Positions 1-6,121 are shown, counted from the first letter of the stretch. The stretch: DNA of 8,178 bases from Bacillota bacterium (GCA_023458915.1 JAEWWM010000017.1:1-8178), one strand, 5' to 3'. Numbers and translations are program-made. The notes: a model not told the origin generated them from the sequence alone.

Positions 1-592
1 CAATTTTATCCTGCGCGTTTTTAATGTCTGTCATTGGGTCTGAGTTTGCAGTATCGCTCCATTTGGCGGTTCCGGTTAGTGCTAAATAGTTGTTAGATGC
101 AAATTCGCCGTTCGGATCATAGTTATACGCATATATAAGGTTATTTGCGGTAATTGCAATTTGCGGCGAACCTTGTGAAGATATGAGCTGCATTCTCATT
201 CTTTCGGGAACAACCAAAGCTCCCTCAATTAAAGTATTTGCATCATCAAAAATTCTGTTTAATATCTCAGTAGCATAAGGGCTGTCCGATTCCTGCACAT
301 TCATAATTTCTTGCTCATCTTTTTCTTTAACAATCATAGCTTCCCTGAAAAACGCCATTTCAGAATCAAGTTTTGTAACGCCGATCCTGTCTCTGAAGGT
401 GGGTTTTGCATCAAAATTTGAAGGCATTAAAGATACCGGAAGTCCTCTGTAGCCCTTAATCCATGATAAATTTAGTCCCATTTTCTTTTTAGCGGGAAAT
501 AGTCCTTCGCCAAGATATGGAAGCCTATTTGACGCGGCTTCGTACCAGTTAAGTGATATTGCTTTTGATGTGAATAGATCTCCTAAATTCAT
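1..592 (-). CDS. Phage major capsid protein, capsid-E type (N-terminal part; runs off left edge)
   Basis: This would be the main shell subunit of a tailed-phage head. The frame is open from an ATG at 592 to the window edge, giving 197 codons. The N-terminus MNLGDLFTSKAISLNWYEAA is followed by PYLGEGLFPAKKKMGL (residues 25-40), LSWIKGYRGLPV (42-53), an R-D-R-I-G-V stretch (67-72) and a V-V-P-E-R-M-R-M-Q-L-I stretch. I recognise this series from Firmicutes phage capsid proteins annotated as major capsid protein E; that match is from memory. A strong ribosome binding site, AAGGAGG at 602-608, sits nine bases before the ATG. The gene follows the decoration-like gene by two bases, so the two are surely cotranscribed and perhaps translationally coupled. 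Such proteins usually have roughly 340 residues, so about 40% is missing beyond the edge. No frameshift is visible. Confidence 0.88.
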   Translation of the reverse strand, partial: MNLGDLFTSKAISLNWYEAASNRLPYLGEGLFPAKKKMGLNLSWIKGYRGLPVSLMPSNFDAKPTFRDRIGVTKLDSEMAFFREAMIVKEKDEQEIMNVQESDSPYATEILNRIFDDANTLIEGALVVPERMRMQLISSQGSPQIAITANNLIYAYNYDPNGEFASNNYLALTGTAKWSDTANSDPMTDIKNAQDKI

Positions 593-594
593 TT

Positions 595-942
595 TTAGTT
601 GCCTCCTTGTGATGCTGTATATCCAACAAAATCAATCATTTTAAGTGCTGATATTGCCGCGCTGGTAACTGTTATGCCGTTTTTAACAAGTTTTGCATTA
701 TCAATAAATCCATGAATTATGATAGTACCCGGCGCATCGCCGTAAGTTACGTCTGTATCATGAAGTAAAACTCCTTTTGCTGTAGCATCATTTGCGGGAT
801 AAATTGTTCCTGCTTTAACTATCTTTTTACCATCTGCATCGGGAGTGACTCCGGCACTCGGAACCATGCAAGGCATTCCGACAAAGTGGTCGCTATATAG
901 TATTTCAAGTGGCATTGTTACTGTTTTTTCTGTAAATCTCAT
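595..942 (-). CDS. Small phage head protein, probable head decoration or stabilising protein
   Basis: The product has 115 residues and begins MRFTEKTVTMPLEILYSD. It lies between the scaffold and the major capsid gene, where tailed phages often encode a small head-decoration or head-stabilising protein; that role is inferred mostly from position. The protein has no Cys cluster, membrane segment or signal peptide. It looks like a compact beta-rich domain (P-G-T-I-I-I-H-G-F-I near the middle) ending in a Gly-rich tail, ASQGGN. An in-frame TTG at 957 would add MEFLI, but it overlaps the GGAG motif that sits nine bases before the ATG at 942, so 942 is the better start. The stop is two bases from the capsid ATG. 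I do not recognise a specific named family. Confidence 0.72.
   Translation of the reverse strand: MRFTEKTVTMPLEILYSDHFVGMPCMVPSAGVTPDADGKKIVKAGTIYPANDATAKGVLLHDTDVTYGDAPGTIIIHGFIDNAKLVKNGITVTSAAISALKMIDFVGYTASQGGN
602..608 (-). promoter_or_regulatory. Ribosome binding site of the major capsid gene
   Basis: AAGGAGG read on the minus strand, nine bases before the capsid ATG at 592. It lies inside the last codons of the upstream head gene. It is close to the full anti-Shine-Dalgarno complement, as expected for the most abundant virion protein. Confidence 0.8.
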
Positions 943-1035
943 AATTAAAAACTCCAATCTGTAATGTTAATTGATTAATAATCGCGGGCGAATATTCCGT
1001 AAAATTTTTAAAAAGCCTTATTGCGCGATTTGGAT

Positions 1036-1050
1036 GCAACGTCACGTTGC
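1036..1050 (-). other. Short perfect inverted repeat just after the scaffold stop
   Basis: The 15 bases form two 7-base arms around one central base (GCAACGT / ACGTTGC). They begin on the last base of the scaffold TAG codon. The transcript could form a six-pair stem with a three-base loop. No T-run follows in the reading direction, so it is not a typical terminator. It might be an mRNA-stabilising or processing hairpin, or chance. The rest of the 107-base gap to the next gene shows only AT-rich sequence and that gene's ribosome binding site. Confidence 0.35.
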
Positions 1051-1631
1051 TATAGGTATTTTTGAATTGTTTCGAGTGCTGATTTATATATTTCAGCTCT
1101 GGATTTCCCTAGGTTTTTCGCAATATTCTCATTAACATTTTCTCCTTTCGCTTCGTTTTGCTTTGGCACGCTTACATCTTTCATGGCCTTTTTGATTTTT
1201 TCATCAGCAATCTTTTGTGAATTGGTTTCAATAAATTTAATAAGTTTTCCTGTTTTATCAAGCGTCACTGATTCATCTTCGCTTATTATGTAATCTAAAA
1301 TCTCTGAGTAGCCATCAAGACTAAGATTTTTTGAAACAAATTCTCTTTCAGCTTTAGTTCTATTTTTATCAATTAAAACTGCTTTCTTTTCGTCTTCCAG
1401 CTCTTTTATTTTCTCTGTGAGTTTTTGTTCTGCGGTAAGAGTAGCCTCTTTTTCAAGCTTGGATTTAATTTCAGATTCAAGTTTAGTTTTGAGTTTTTCT
1501 TCGCGTACTTTGAAATTATCAGATAAATATTCACTTAGCTTTTCTTCACTTTCAAAAACTTTGAAAGGTTCTTGCTTTGTGGTTTCTGATTCTTGTATAG
1601 ATGCTGTAGTTTTTTCATTTGTATCTTCCAT
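1050..1631 (-). CDS. Phage capsid assembly scaffolding protein (Gp46/DUF4355 type)
   Basis: The product has 193 residues and is very rich in Lys and Glu. It has a long predicted coiled-coil helix at about residues 28-98 (heptad-like E-K-L-K-T-K-L-E-S-E-I-K-S-K-L) and a short C-terminal helix (SRAEIYKSALETIQKYL). Phage scaffold proteins guide assembly of the procapsid shell and are then removed; the C-terminal basic helix commonly contacts the capsid protein. Composition, length and the position after the portal and before the capsid gene all fit the Gp46-like scaffold family (DUF4355), though the assignment is from memory. AAGGAG at 1640-1645 lies eight bases before the ATG and supports the start. 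No protease gene is seen nearby, and scaffolds of this type are often not cleaved. Confidence 0.8.
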   Translation of the reverse strand: MEDTNEKTTASIQESETTKQEPFKVFESEEKLSEYLSDNFKVREEKLKTKLESEIKSKLEKEATLTAEQKLTEKIKELEDEKKAVLIDKNRTKAEREFVSKNLSLDGYSEILDYIISEDESVTLDKTGKLIKFIETNSQKIADEKIKKAMKDVSVPKQNEAKGENVNENIAKNLGKSRAEIYKSALETIQKYL

Positions 1632-1660
1632 AATCTACTCTCCTTATCTTTAATGTGTTT

Positions 1661-1846
1661 TTATCCTGCATTGCCTTCAATAATGTTTTTGCACCTTTGG
1701 CATTTGATTTCGTATATTCCGCCAAATTTACCGAGAAGTTTATTACAGTGCGGACACCTGATTTCATGAAAAATTTTTAGTTTCTTTATTTTCCTTTCCG
1801 ATTTCTTGAGGTTCTTTTGAACTTGTGTTTTTATTATTTTCTGCAT
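1661..1846 (-). CDS. Small Com-like zinc-ribbon protein
   Basis: The 61-residue product has two Cys pairs, C-P-H-C at 31-34 and C-Q-R-C at 49-52, in the pattern EIRCPHCNKLLGK...YEIKCQRCK. This matches the zinc-finger core of the phage Mu Com family, whose Mu member activates translation of the mom DNA-modification gene. Com-like genes are often found between portal and scaffold in Firmicutes prophages, where their target is usually unknown. The gene overlaps the portal 3' end by 83 bases. The start at 1846 is supported by AGGAGG six bases upstream (1853-1858). However, that motif falls in portal codons for Glu and Lys, and the extra N-terminal 24 residues are Lys-rich and unlike usual Com proteins. 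A shorter start near residue 25 would need a non-standard codon. The core is convincing; the start is less so. Confidence 0.72.
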   Translation of the reverse strand: MQKIIKTQVQKNLKKSERKIKKLKIFHEIRCPHCNKLLGKFGGIYEIKCQRCKNIIEGNAG

Positions 1847-3260
1847 CTTTTTCCTCCTGCTTTTCGTAATATGTAAGCCCTCTTTTGACTAAATCTATCG
1901 GGTTATCCGATATTCCACCGAGCGTAACTATGTCTATAGGGTCAATAAATTGAAGCTCTTTTAAAACTGACATTGCCTGAGCTTTATTAAGTAAATTGTT
2001 TGTTCTATTTCTTACAAACGTAGGTTCTATGTGCATTGGTTTTAGTTTTATGTTTCTAAATGTTTCAAGTATTTTGCACACAATTTTAAGCATTTGTTTT
2101 TCGGATTTTCTAAAATATCTCTCTTTAATTCTTGCAACCACTTCAAGTGAAGCCCATCCGTCTCGAAGATATACAGCATCTCCTGTGTCGCCGCCACCAT
2201 TCGACCTTGTTTTTCTGTCAGGTATTCCTGTAACTGCATAAACGTAATCAATTAGTGTTTGAGCAAGGGTTTCGGCCTCATTTTGATTAACCTGTGAATT
2301 AACAAATTTAATGTCTGCCGGCTGTGCTGAATTTGAAGTAATTGAGATGGCGAGTTGCTCTTTTAGCTTTTCGAGATCACTCTTTTTATCTGGATTTTGC
2401 GTGCCATCTTTAAGTTCACAATTTACAAATACAAGTATTGAATTCACAAGTTGCTCAACTGAATTTAATCTGTCAGATTGAAGCTTATTAAGCCCGTCAA
2501 GAATGGTTAGCACTGTTTCAAAGTCGCCAAGTCTCCATTGATTATTTGGATATTCAATTATGGGTACAACGCCAAGCAAATGAGGTCTTGGATAGCCTTT
2601 TACTAAATCTTCAGACTTTATTTGTGTATTTACTCCTTTAGTCTTGAAGATATACTGATATGTTTTATCGTAAATTGTGTATTTTCTGCCCACAGCATTG
2701 CCGTTATCATCTAGAATATCGCAGTATGTAAAAGCTAAAATTGGTTTGTTTTCCACTTCTGCCGAATAAATTACTGCCGTATATTTGGGGTTTAGTACCG
2801 GCATAGAAAATGGTGCGATTTCTTTGTCTTTCGATTCGGCATCTTCATTTACACAAACTAATCTGTATGCGGTTCCGCAAATTGATTGACACTCACCAAG
2901 CTGAGTATCTCCGCACGCTTTATCAATGCTGTCGATCATATTATTTAAAAGCTCGACTTCAGTACGGTTATTTTCGTATTTAGAAGCATATTTAATAGGT
3001 TCGCCTAGAAAATATCCGTTTACATTCCTGACAATTGAATAAGCGTTATTAATAACAAGCTTATTGTTTACATCAGGACGAATGACTTTATTACGCCCCA
3101 GTATCGGCTGCTTTCCTGTGAAATATTTTTCTAAATACTCAATTTGGCGACTGTTTTCTTCATGCCGAAGCATTGCACCGTTTACGATTTTGTGAATATT
3201 TTTTAAACCGATTTCCATTTCTGAACTGTAAATTATGCTTCTGCCGAAAAGATTTTTCAA
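1764..3260 (-). CDS. Phage portal protein, SPP1 gp6-like
   Basis: The portal forms the dodecameric ring at one capsid vertex through which DNA is packaged and ejected. With the TTG start proposed at 3260 the product has 498 residues, close to the usual length of SPP1-type portals. Family-like features in order are FGRSIIYS near the N-terminus (5-12), LEKYFTGKQPILGR (43-56), NGYFLGEPIKYAS (81-93), V-P-I-I-E-Y-P-N-N-Q-W-R-L-G-D-F-E (232-248), SDRLNSVEQLVNSILVFVN (262-280), a G-I-P-D segment (345-348) and a Glu/Lys-rich tail. GGAG at 3270-3273 lies nine bases before TTG 3260 but directly touches the ATG at 3269, so the ATG is too close to use it. The frame stays open up to 3326, but the added stretch (DKVFWFFFVFQE) does not look like portal. 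No terminase gene precedes it. Confidence 0.88.
   Translation of the reverse strand: MKNLFGRSIIYSSEMEIGLKNIHKIVNGAMLRHEENSRQIEYLEKYFTGKQPILGRNKVIRPDVNNKLVINNAYSIVRNVNGYFLGEPIKYASKYENNRTEVELLNNMIDSIDKACGDTQLGECQSICGTAYRLVCVNEDAESKDKEIAPFSMPVLNPKYTAVIYSAEVENKPILAFTYCDILDDNGNAVGRKYTIYDKTYQYIFKTKGVNTQIKSEDLVKGYPRPHLLGVVPIIEYPNNQWRLGDFETVLTILDGLNKLQSDRLNSVEQLVNSILVFVNCELKDGTQNPDKKSDLEKLKEQLAISITSNSAQPADIKFVNSQVNQNEAETLAQTLIDYVYAVTGIPDRKTRSNGGGDTGDAVYLRDGWASLEVVARIKERYFRKSEKQMLKIVCKILETFRNIKLKPMHIEPTFVRNRTNNLLNKAQAMSVLKELQFIDPIDIVTLGGISDNPIDLVKRGLTYYEKQEEKDAENNKNTSSKEPQEIGKENKETKNFS
1853..1858 (-). promoter_or_regulatory. Ribosome binding site deciding the Com-like start
   Basis: AGGAGG on the minus strand, six bases before the ATG at 1846 and inside the portal reading frame (codons for K-Q-E-E-K). 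It is the reason for accepting an 83-base gene overlap, although a purine-rich motif could arise there from the portal's own codons. Confidence 0.5.
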
Positions 3261-3269
3261 ATATCTCAT

Positions 3270-3275
3270 CTCCTG
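3270..3275 (-). promoter_or_regulatory. Ribosome binding site deciding the portal start
   Basis: CAGGAG on the minus strand. It abuts an ATG at 3269 with no spacer, but stands nine bases from an in-frame TTG at 3260. That spacing, and the match of the resulting N-terminus (MKNLFGRSIIYS) to the LFGR-type starts I recall for this family, favour TTG. Confidence 0.55.
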
Positions 3276-3353
3276 AAAAACGAAAAAGAACCAAAAAACC
3301 TTATCTAAAGGTAATTTGGCTCTCAAAAAAGCTCTGCTTATTTAGTTGATTTT

Positions 3354-3381
3354 ATTTTAACATATATGGAAATTTTTGCAA
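3354..3381 (-). promoter_or_regulatory. Candidate promoter for the phage head operon
   Basis: On the minus strand, TTGCAA (3376-3381) is followed after 16 bases by TAAAAT (3354-3359), with TG one base before the -10 hexamer (an extended -10). Transcription would begin near 3347 and leave a leader of about 87 bases before the portal start. It lies just downstream of the decayed membrane-protein fragment. The region is very AT-rich, so chance matches are likely. Confidence 0.35.
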
Positions 3382-3389
3382 GTGCTAAT

Positions 3390-3555
3390 TTAATAATAAA
3401 ACACTAGTAGCCATATAAAGAAATTTTGATAAAAATTAATACTGATTTGATAATAGCAATATTTTATGTAGGTAATGGCTGAATGACCAAATCCCATATA
3501 AGTTCACATGAAAATGGTTTGTTTTTGCGGAAGTTAAATTTTAATTATTCTGTTA
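3390..3555 (-). pseudogene. Decayed internal fragment of the Spo0A_C-like membrane protein gene
   Basis: Read on the minus strand in the frame ending at the TAA of 3390-3392, this stretch gives Y-M-G-F-G-H-S-A-I-T-Y-I-K-Y-C-Y-Y-Q-I, then FYQNFFIWLLVFYY and a stop. The intact neighbour at 4522-5685 has FGLCLSTIIYIKYCYYQI, then IYQNVFIWLLMF (residues 181-213). The DNA of 3411-3470 aligns without gaps to 5059-5118 with 50 of 60 bases identical (counted by hand). Farther upstream, the weaker match IKI*LPQKQ against IKNLSVHKQ suggests the fragment reaches about 3555. Two in-frame stops interrupt it, and both the N-terminal part and the whole C-terminal DNA-binding part are absent. It starts directly after the stop of the secreted-protein gene at 3569, the same order as in the intact pair. 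The right boundary is approximate. Confidence 0.8.
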
Positions 3556-3568
3556 TAGTTTAGAGTTT

Positions 3569-4357
3569 TTATTTTTTTAATATATTCTCTAAAGTATTTA
3601 TTTTATTGAGTAAAACTTGAACTAAATTTTTAAAGTATGTTTTATCATGTATATACCTTATGATATTATACGCTTCCCCACCGGATTTCCAAGCATTAGC
3701 AAAATTTTTGTTACAGGAGCTTTTATAAATTTCCATAAATTTTGTAGCTAATTCCTTAGCTATTGTGACGTATTTATTTAAATTTTCATGAAATTCCAGA
3801 GGGCTTTTACAAATGGTCCCTTGACATTTATTGAGAAATTCTTGGATGGTGAAATATATTTTTTGATGTTCAGAGAAATTTTCTTTGGCGACCCAAGCAG
3901 CGTTAAAGGCTACATCCCCAGCTGCTTCCTTGACGTCACTTTTGGCTAAGATAAGTGGGACATTCAAAAAGATAGAATATACATCGCAGTATAATTTATA
4001 GGCTAAATTATTGGAGCTGTAATCGATTTTTATGGTGTCGTTATTTAAAACGCAGACGTCATCATAGGCGTTCCAAAATTTTTCCCATAATTCAGGCAGT
4101 ATGCTTATTAGTTCTTCTTCATTTAATTTATTTAGCGTATTATTTATTTGGGTTTCATTTCCTTTAGCATCAAGTAATTTTTTAATTAGTTGTTCTGTTT
4201 GTGATGAAGATGAAGATGAGGATGACGTAGTTTGTGTTGATGAAGAAGTTCCCGAAAACATTGCAGAAACATTTGCAAATGGAACACCTGACATTCCAAT
4301 TAGTACTGATATTATGCTTGATAAGGCTTTTCTGCTTAAAATATTAAATTTTTTCAT
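3569..4357 (-). CDS. Secreted Ser-rich protein of unknown function
   Basis: The product has 262 residues. The N-terminus (MKKFNILSRK, then a hydrophobic stretch to about residue 26) and V-S-A at 30-32 form a clear signal peptide, probably cut after Ala32. A Ser/Thr/Gln-rich linker follows at 34-54, including eight consecutive Ser, encoded by an imprecise TCA/TCT tandem repeat (plus strand 4200-4226). The rest is a mostly helical domain with five Cys (102, 124, 178, 183, 215), which could form disulfides outside the cytoplasm. I recognise no family. The ATG at 4357 is preceded by AAAGGA at a rather long distance of about 12 bases. The gene is followed at once by the membrane-protein fragment, mirroring the intact secreted-plus-membrane pair to its right. 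Secretion is well supported; a role as ligand or effector for the membrane protein is inference. Confidence 0.75.
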   Translation of the reverse strand: MKKFNILSRKALSSIISVLIGMSGVPFANVSAMFSGTSSSTQTTSSSSSSSSQTEQLIKKLLDAKGNETQINNTLNKLNEEELISILPELWEKFWNAYDDVCVLNNDTIKIDYSSNNLAYKLYCDVYSIFLNVPLILAKSDVKEAAGDVAFNAAWVAKENFSEHQKIYFTIQEFLNKCQGTICKSPLEFHENLNKYVTIAKELATKFMEIYKSSCNKNFANAWKSGGEAYNIIRYIHDKTYFKNLVQVLLNKINTLENILKK

Positions 4358-4521
4358 AAATCTTTATATTCCTTTGTCTTAAATATTAATATTTAGTATC
4401 TACATTATCATCTGCTAATGCTATAATTTTTGCGTCTTCTTTACTTATTTTGCAGGATATTGCCTAATGATAAGTACTGTTATGAACGTTCGTACTCCAC
4501 AGTCCTGTTTTTAAAAGAATT
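4358..4521 (-). other. Intergenic stretch with a possible coding remnant and an inverted repeat
   Basis: Between the membrane protein and the Ser-rich secreted protein lie 164 bases. On the minus strand a short open stretch ending at the TAA of 4386-4388 reads ISKEDAKIIALADDNVDTKY after an upstream stop. Its composition is protein-like, but it has no usable start, so it may be the tail of a lost gene. The inverted repeat AGTAC (4473-4477) / GTACT (4492-4496) flanks the palindrome GAACGTTC (4484-4491) and could be an operator. I see no T-run terminator for the upstream gene and no convincing promoter for the downstream one. Confidence 0.3.
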
Positions 4522-5685
4522 TTAAGCTGATTTTGCCATGCAAACTAAAAATTCTTCAACAGTTGGAAGTTGACTGTTATCATATAAATCTCTATTACAA
4601 CAAGGACGATAGTATCCATCAATTAATTTTTCCGGTTCTTCTAAAAGCCAGGTTTTTCTAATGATATTTTCTATATCTTTCCGTATCTCTGAAAATGGGA
4701 TGTCAATTACTATTGATGCTTGACCAAAAATATCTCTCTCAAAATTCCAACCTTTAAATCCTATAAATAATTTAGTTAAAATCAGGCAAAAAACCAACGA
4801 ACTAAATCCTTTACAGCTACTATCTACACCTAACTTCGCTAGTTTTCTTTTAAAAGCTAATTTGTTAGACTCAAAAGTAGGCGTAAATGATTCAGAATCA
4901 TATATATTGATATGAAATGTTTCGGTCATTGACGGATTAAAAATCCAAATAAAAATGTTTTCATCTGCCTTGCAATTTTTCTTAACATTTATTAATCCTG
5001 TTAGTTTACTTAACATCAAATAAAAGCCTAAATATGTCGGTAATAAAAACATAAGTAACCATATAAAAACATTTTGATAAATATTGTTGCCAATTTGATA
5101 GTAGCAATATTTTATATAAATAATTGTTGAAAGACATAAACCAAAAAGAAGAGGTATTTGCTTATGTACAGACAAGTTTTTTATATCTCGCATTTTAATG
5201 AAACGGAATTTATATGTTAAAAACATAAAGCCAGAATGCAGAGTTAGCATGATAGTATAATATAATAACGAACTTGTAAAACTTGCATATCTGGAATTGT
5301 ACATGTTTAACCATTGCCAACAAGAACGATTTATTATGTAACCCATAAAGTGACTGAATTCTGCCATTAGGCTTATAAACACAGAAAAAGTTAAGATGTA
5401 ACTCCAATGTTTTAAGTCGCTTTTTATAACTTTCTTGTTCTCTATCAAATTTTCAATCCAAAAATAAGCAAATATTACAATTACTGAAACAAGTCTACAG
5501 GTAACATAATAATTCATGAAAAAATGCATGTACAACAATGGTGATGTCACATATGCAAAAGAAAAAATCGCTAATTTTTTAACACTATATTTTTGAAAGA
5601 TCACGCTTTTGTTTTTATGGTTATATACAAAATAACAAAAAATGCTTTCAATAATCAACCTAATCGCATGTTCAATCGGCAACAT
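4522..5685 (-). CDS. Polytopic membrane protein with C-terminal Spo0A_C-like DNA-binding domain
   Basis: The 387-residue product has about seven hydrophobic segments (roughly 5-22, 35-53, 60-78, 93-118, 134-158, 177-197, 203-228), then a soluble domain from about 239. By eye that domain follows the Spo0A C-terminal domain in order: LAKLGVDSSCKGF (282-294) against Spo0A IHEIGVPAHIKGY; DIENIIRK (337-344) against the recognition helix RVERAIRH; and LPTVEEFLVCMA (373-384) against the terminal KPTNSEFIAMVA, with nearly matching spacings. Spo0A is the master sporulation regulator; here its receiver domain is replaced by a membrane module somewhat like those of peptide-sensing kinases such as AgrC. 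I infer a membrane-tethered one-component regulator. ATG 5685 is preferred over GTG 5691 because AAGGA (5693-5697) lies seven bases before it. It follows the small secreted-protein gene by 40 bases, probably in one operon. DNA binding is not shown. Confidence 0.7.
   Translation of the reverse strand: MLPIEHAIRLIIESIFCYFVYNHKNKSVIFQKYSVKKLAIFSFAYVTSPLLYMHFFMNYYVTCRLVSVIVIFAYFWIENLIENKKVIKSDLKHWSYILTFSVFISLMAEFSHFMGYIINRSCWQWLNMYNSRYASFTSSLLYYTIMLTLHSGFMFLTYKFRFIKMRDIKNLSVHKQIPLLFGLCLSTIIYIKYCYYQIGNNIYQNVFIWLLMFLLPTYLGFYLMLSKLTGLINVKKNCKADENIFIWIFNPSMTETFHINIYDSESFTPTFESNKLAFKRKLAKLGVDSSCKGFSSLVFCLILTKLFIGFKGWNFERDIFGQASIVIDIPFSEIRKDIENIIRKTWLLEEPEKLIDGYYRPCCNRDLYDNSQLPTVEEFLVCMAKSA
5059..5118. 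repeat. Segment duplicated at 3411-3470
   Basis: This 60-base part of the intact membrane-protein gene (coding for its sixth to seventh membrane segments) matches 3411-3470 in the same orientation, with 50 of 60 bases identical and no gaps. It is the best preserved trace of a tandem paralogous gene, not a mobile repeat. Confidence 0.8.
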
Positions 5686-5706
5686 TTTCACATCCTTTTA
5701 CACACA

Positions 5707-5728
5707 TAATATTTTATATAAAATATTA
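5707..5728. other. Perfect 22-base AT-only palindrome
   Basis: TAATATTTTAT followed by its exact reverse complement with no spacer. It overlaps the stop codon of the small secreted-protein gene (5726-5728) and lies 21 bases before the membrane-protein ATG. As RNA it could form a nine-pair A-U stem with a four-base loop, too weak for a normal terminator. It could be an operator or a modulator of expression within the operon. Chance palindromes are more likely in such AT-rich DNA. Confidence 0.45.
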
Positions 5729-6121
5729 CCATGTTGGCGGATATTTTAAAGCTTTTGGCCTTTTATTTATAAAATCTTCATAATGTTTTTTATATTTCTC
5801 GCAACCTTTTAAAAATTTAAGATAATTTTTTCTAAATTTTTCATCGTTGCTCAATTTGGAAACAAGATTATCCTGAAAAGTTTTGGAGTTTTTGAGCATG
5901 TAGTTTTCGTATTTATGCAAAAAAGATTCATCAGCGCTTCCGCTTATATACATGAGACAAAGATGTCTTAAATCAGCATCATCACACATTTGAACATAAT
6001 GCTTATGCACAACTTCAACCAAATTTACGGCATGGTTTCCCGCATGACAAACAGGCGCATTTGCAATAGTAAAAGCCAACCCCAAACCTAATGTTAGTGC
6101 TGTAAATTTTTTTACCACCAT
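5726..6121 (-). CDS. Small secreted protein of unknown function, paired with the membrane regulator
   Basis: The product has 131 residues. The signal peptide is clear: M-V-V-K-K, hydrophobic residues 6-21, and C-H-A ending at Ala27 as the probable cleavage site. Val before Cys25 argues against a lipoprotein. The mature protein has about 104 residues, is helical, rich in Lys, His and aromatic residues, and has three Cys (46, 55, 107). It ends KRPKALKYPPTW. I recognise no family. The ATG at 6121 is preceded by AAGGGG about ten bases upstream, a weak ribosome binding site. A promoter candidate lies at 6178-6207. The membrane-protein gene follows after 40 bases, so the two are probably coexpressed. 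I infer that the secreted protein could be a signal, ligand or periplasmic sensor for its neighbour; it could equally be an unrelated effector. Confidence 0.75.
   Translation of the reverse strand: MVVKKFTALTLGLGLAFTIANAPVCHAGNHAVNLVEVVHKHYVQMCDDADLRHLCLMYISGSADESFLHKYENYMLKNSKTFQDNLVSKLSNDEKFRKNYLKFLKGCEKYKKHYEDFINKRPKALKYPPTW

Noticed and set aside
1036..1050. Rho-independent terminator after the scaffold gene
   Set aside because: The stem is short and no T-run follows. Termination there would cut off the decoration and capsid genes.
1417..1653. Plus-strand open frame opposite the scaffold gene
   Set aside because: Ser-rich translation is the antisense shadow of the Lys/Glu-rich scaffold; no ribosome binding site or family resemblance.
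1996..2251. Open frames on both strands inside the portal gene
   Set aside because: They overlap a well-supported portal frame and encode nothing recognisable.
3327..3350. Tail of a terminase gene just before the portal
   Set aside because: The frame giving QSFFESQITFR then stop is very short, begins right after another stop and has no recognisable terminase motif.
4200..4226. CRISPR-like or minisatellite repeat
   Set aside because: The GAT/GAA-type repeat is simply the codon repeat for the Ser run of the secreted protein; no spacers.
4101..4382. Plus-strand open frame opposite the start of the Ser-rich secreted protein, with an Asp/Glu run
   Set aside because: The acidic run is the reverse of the Ser codon repeat. 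The minus-strand frame has a proper signal peptide and is clearly the real one.
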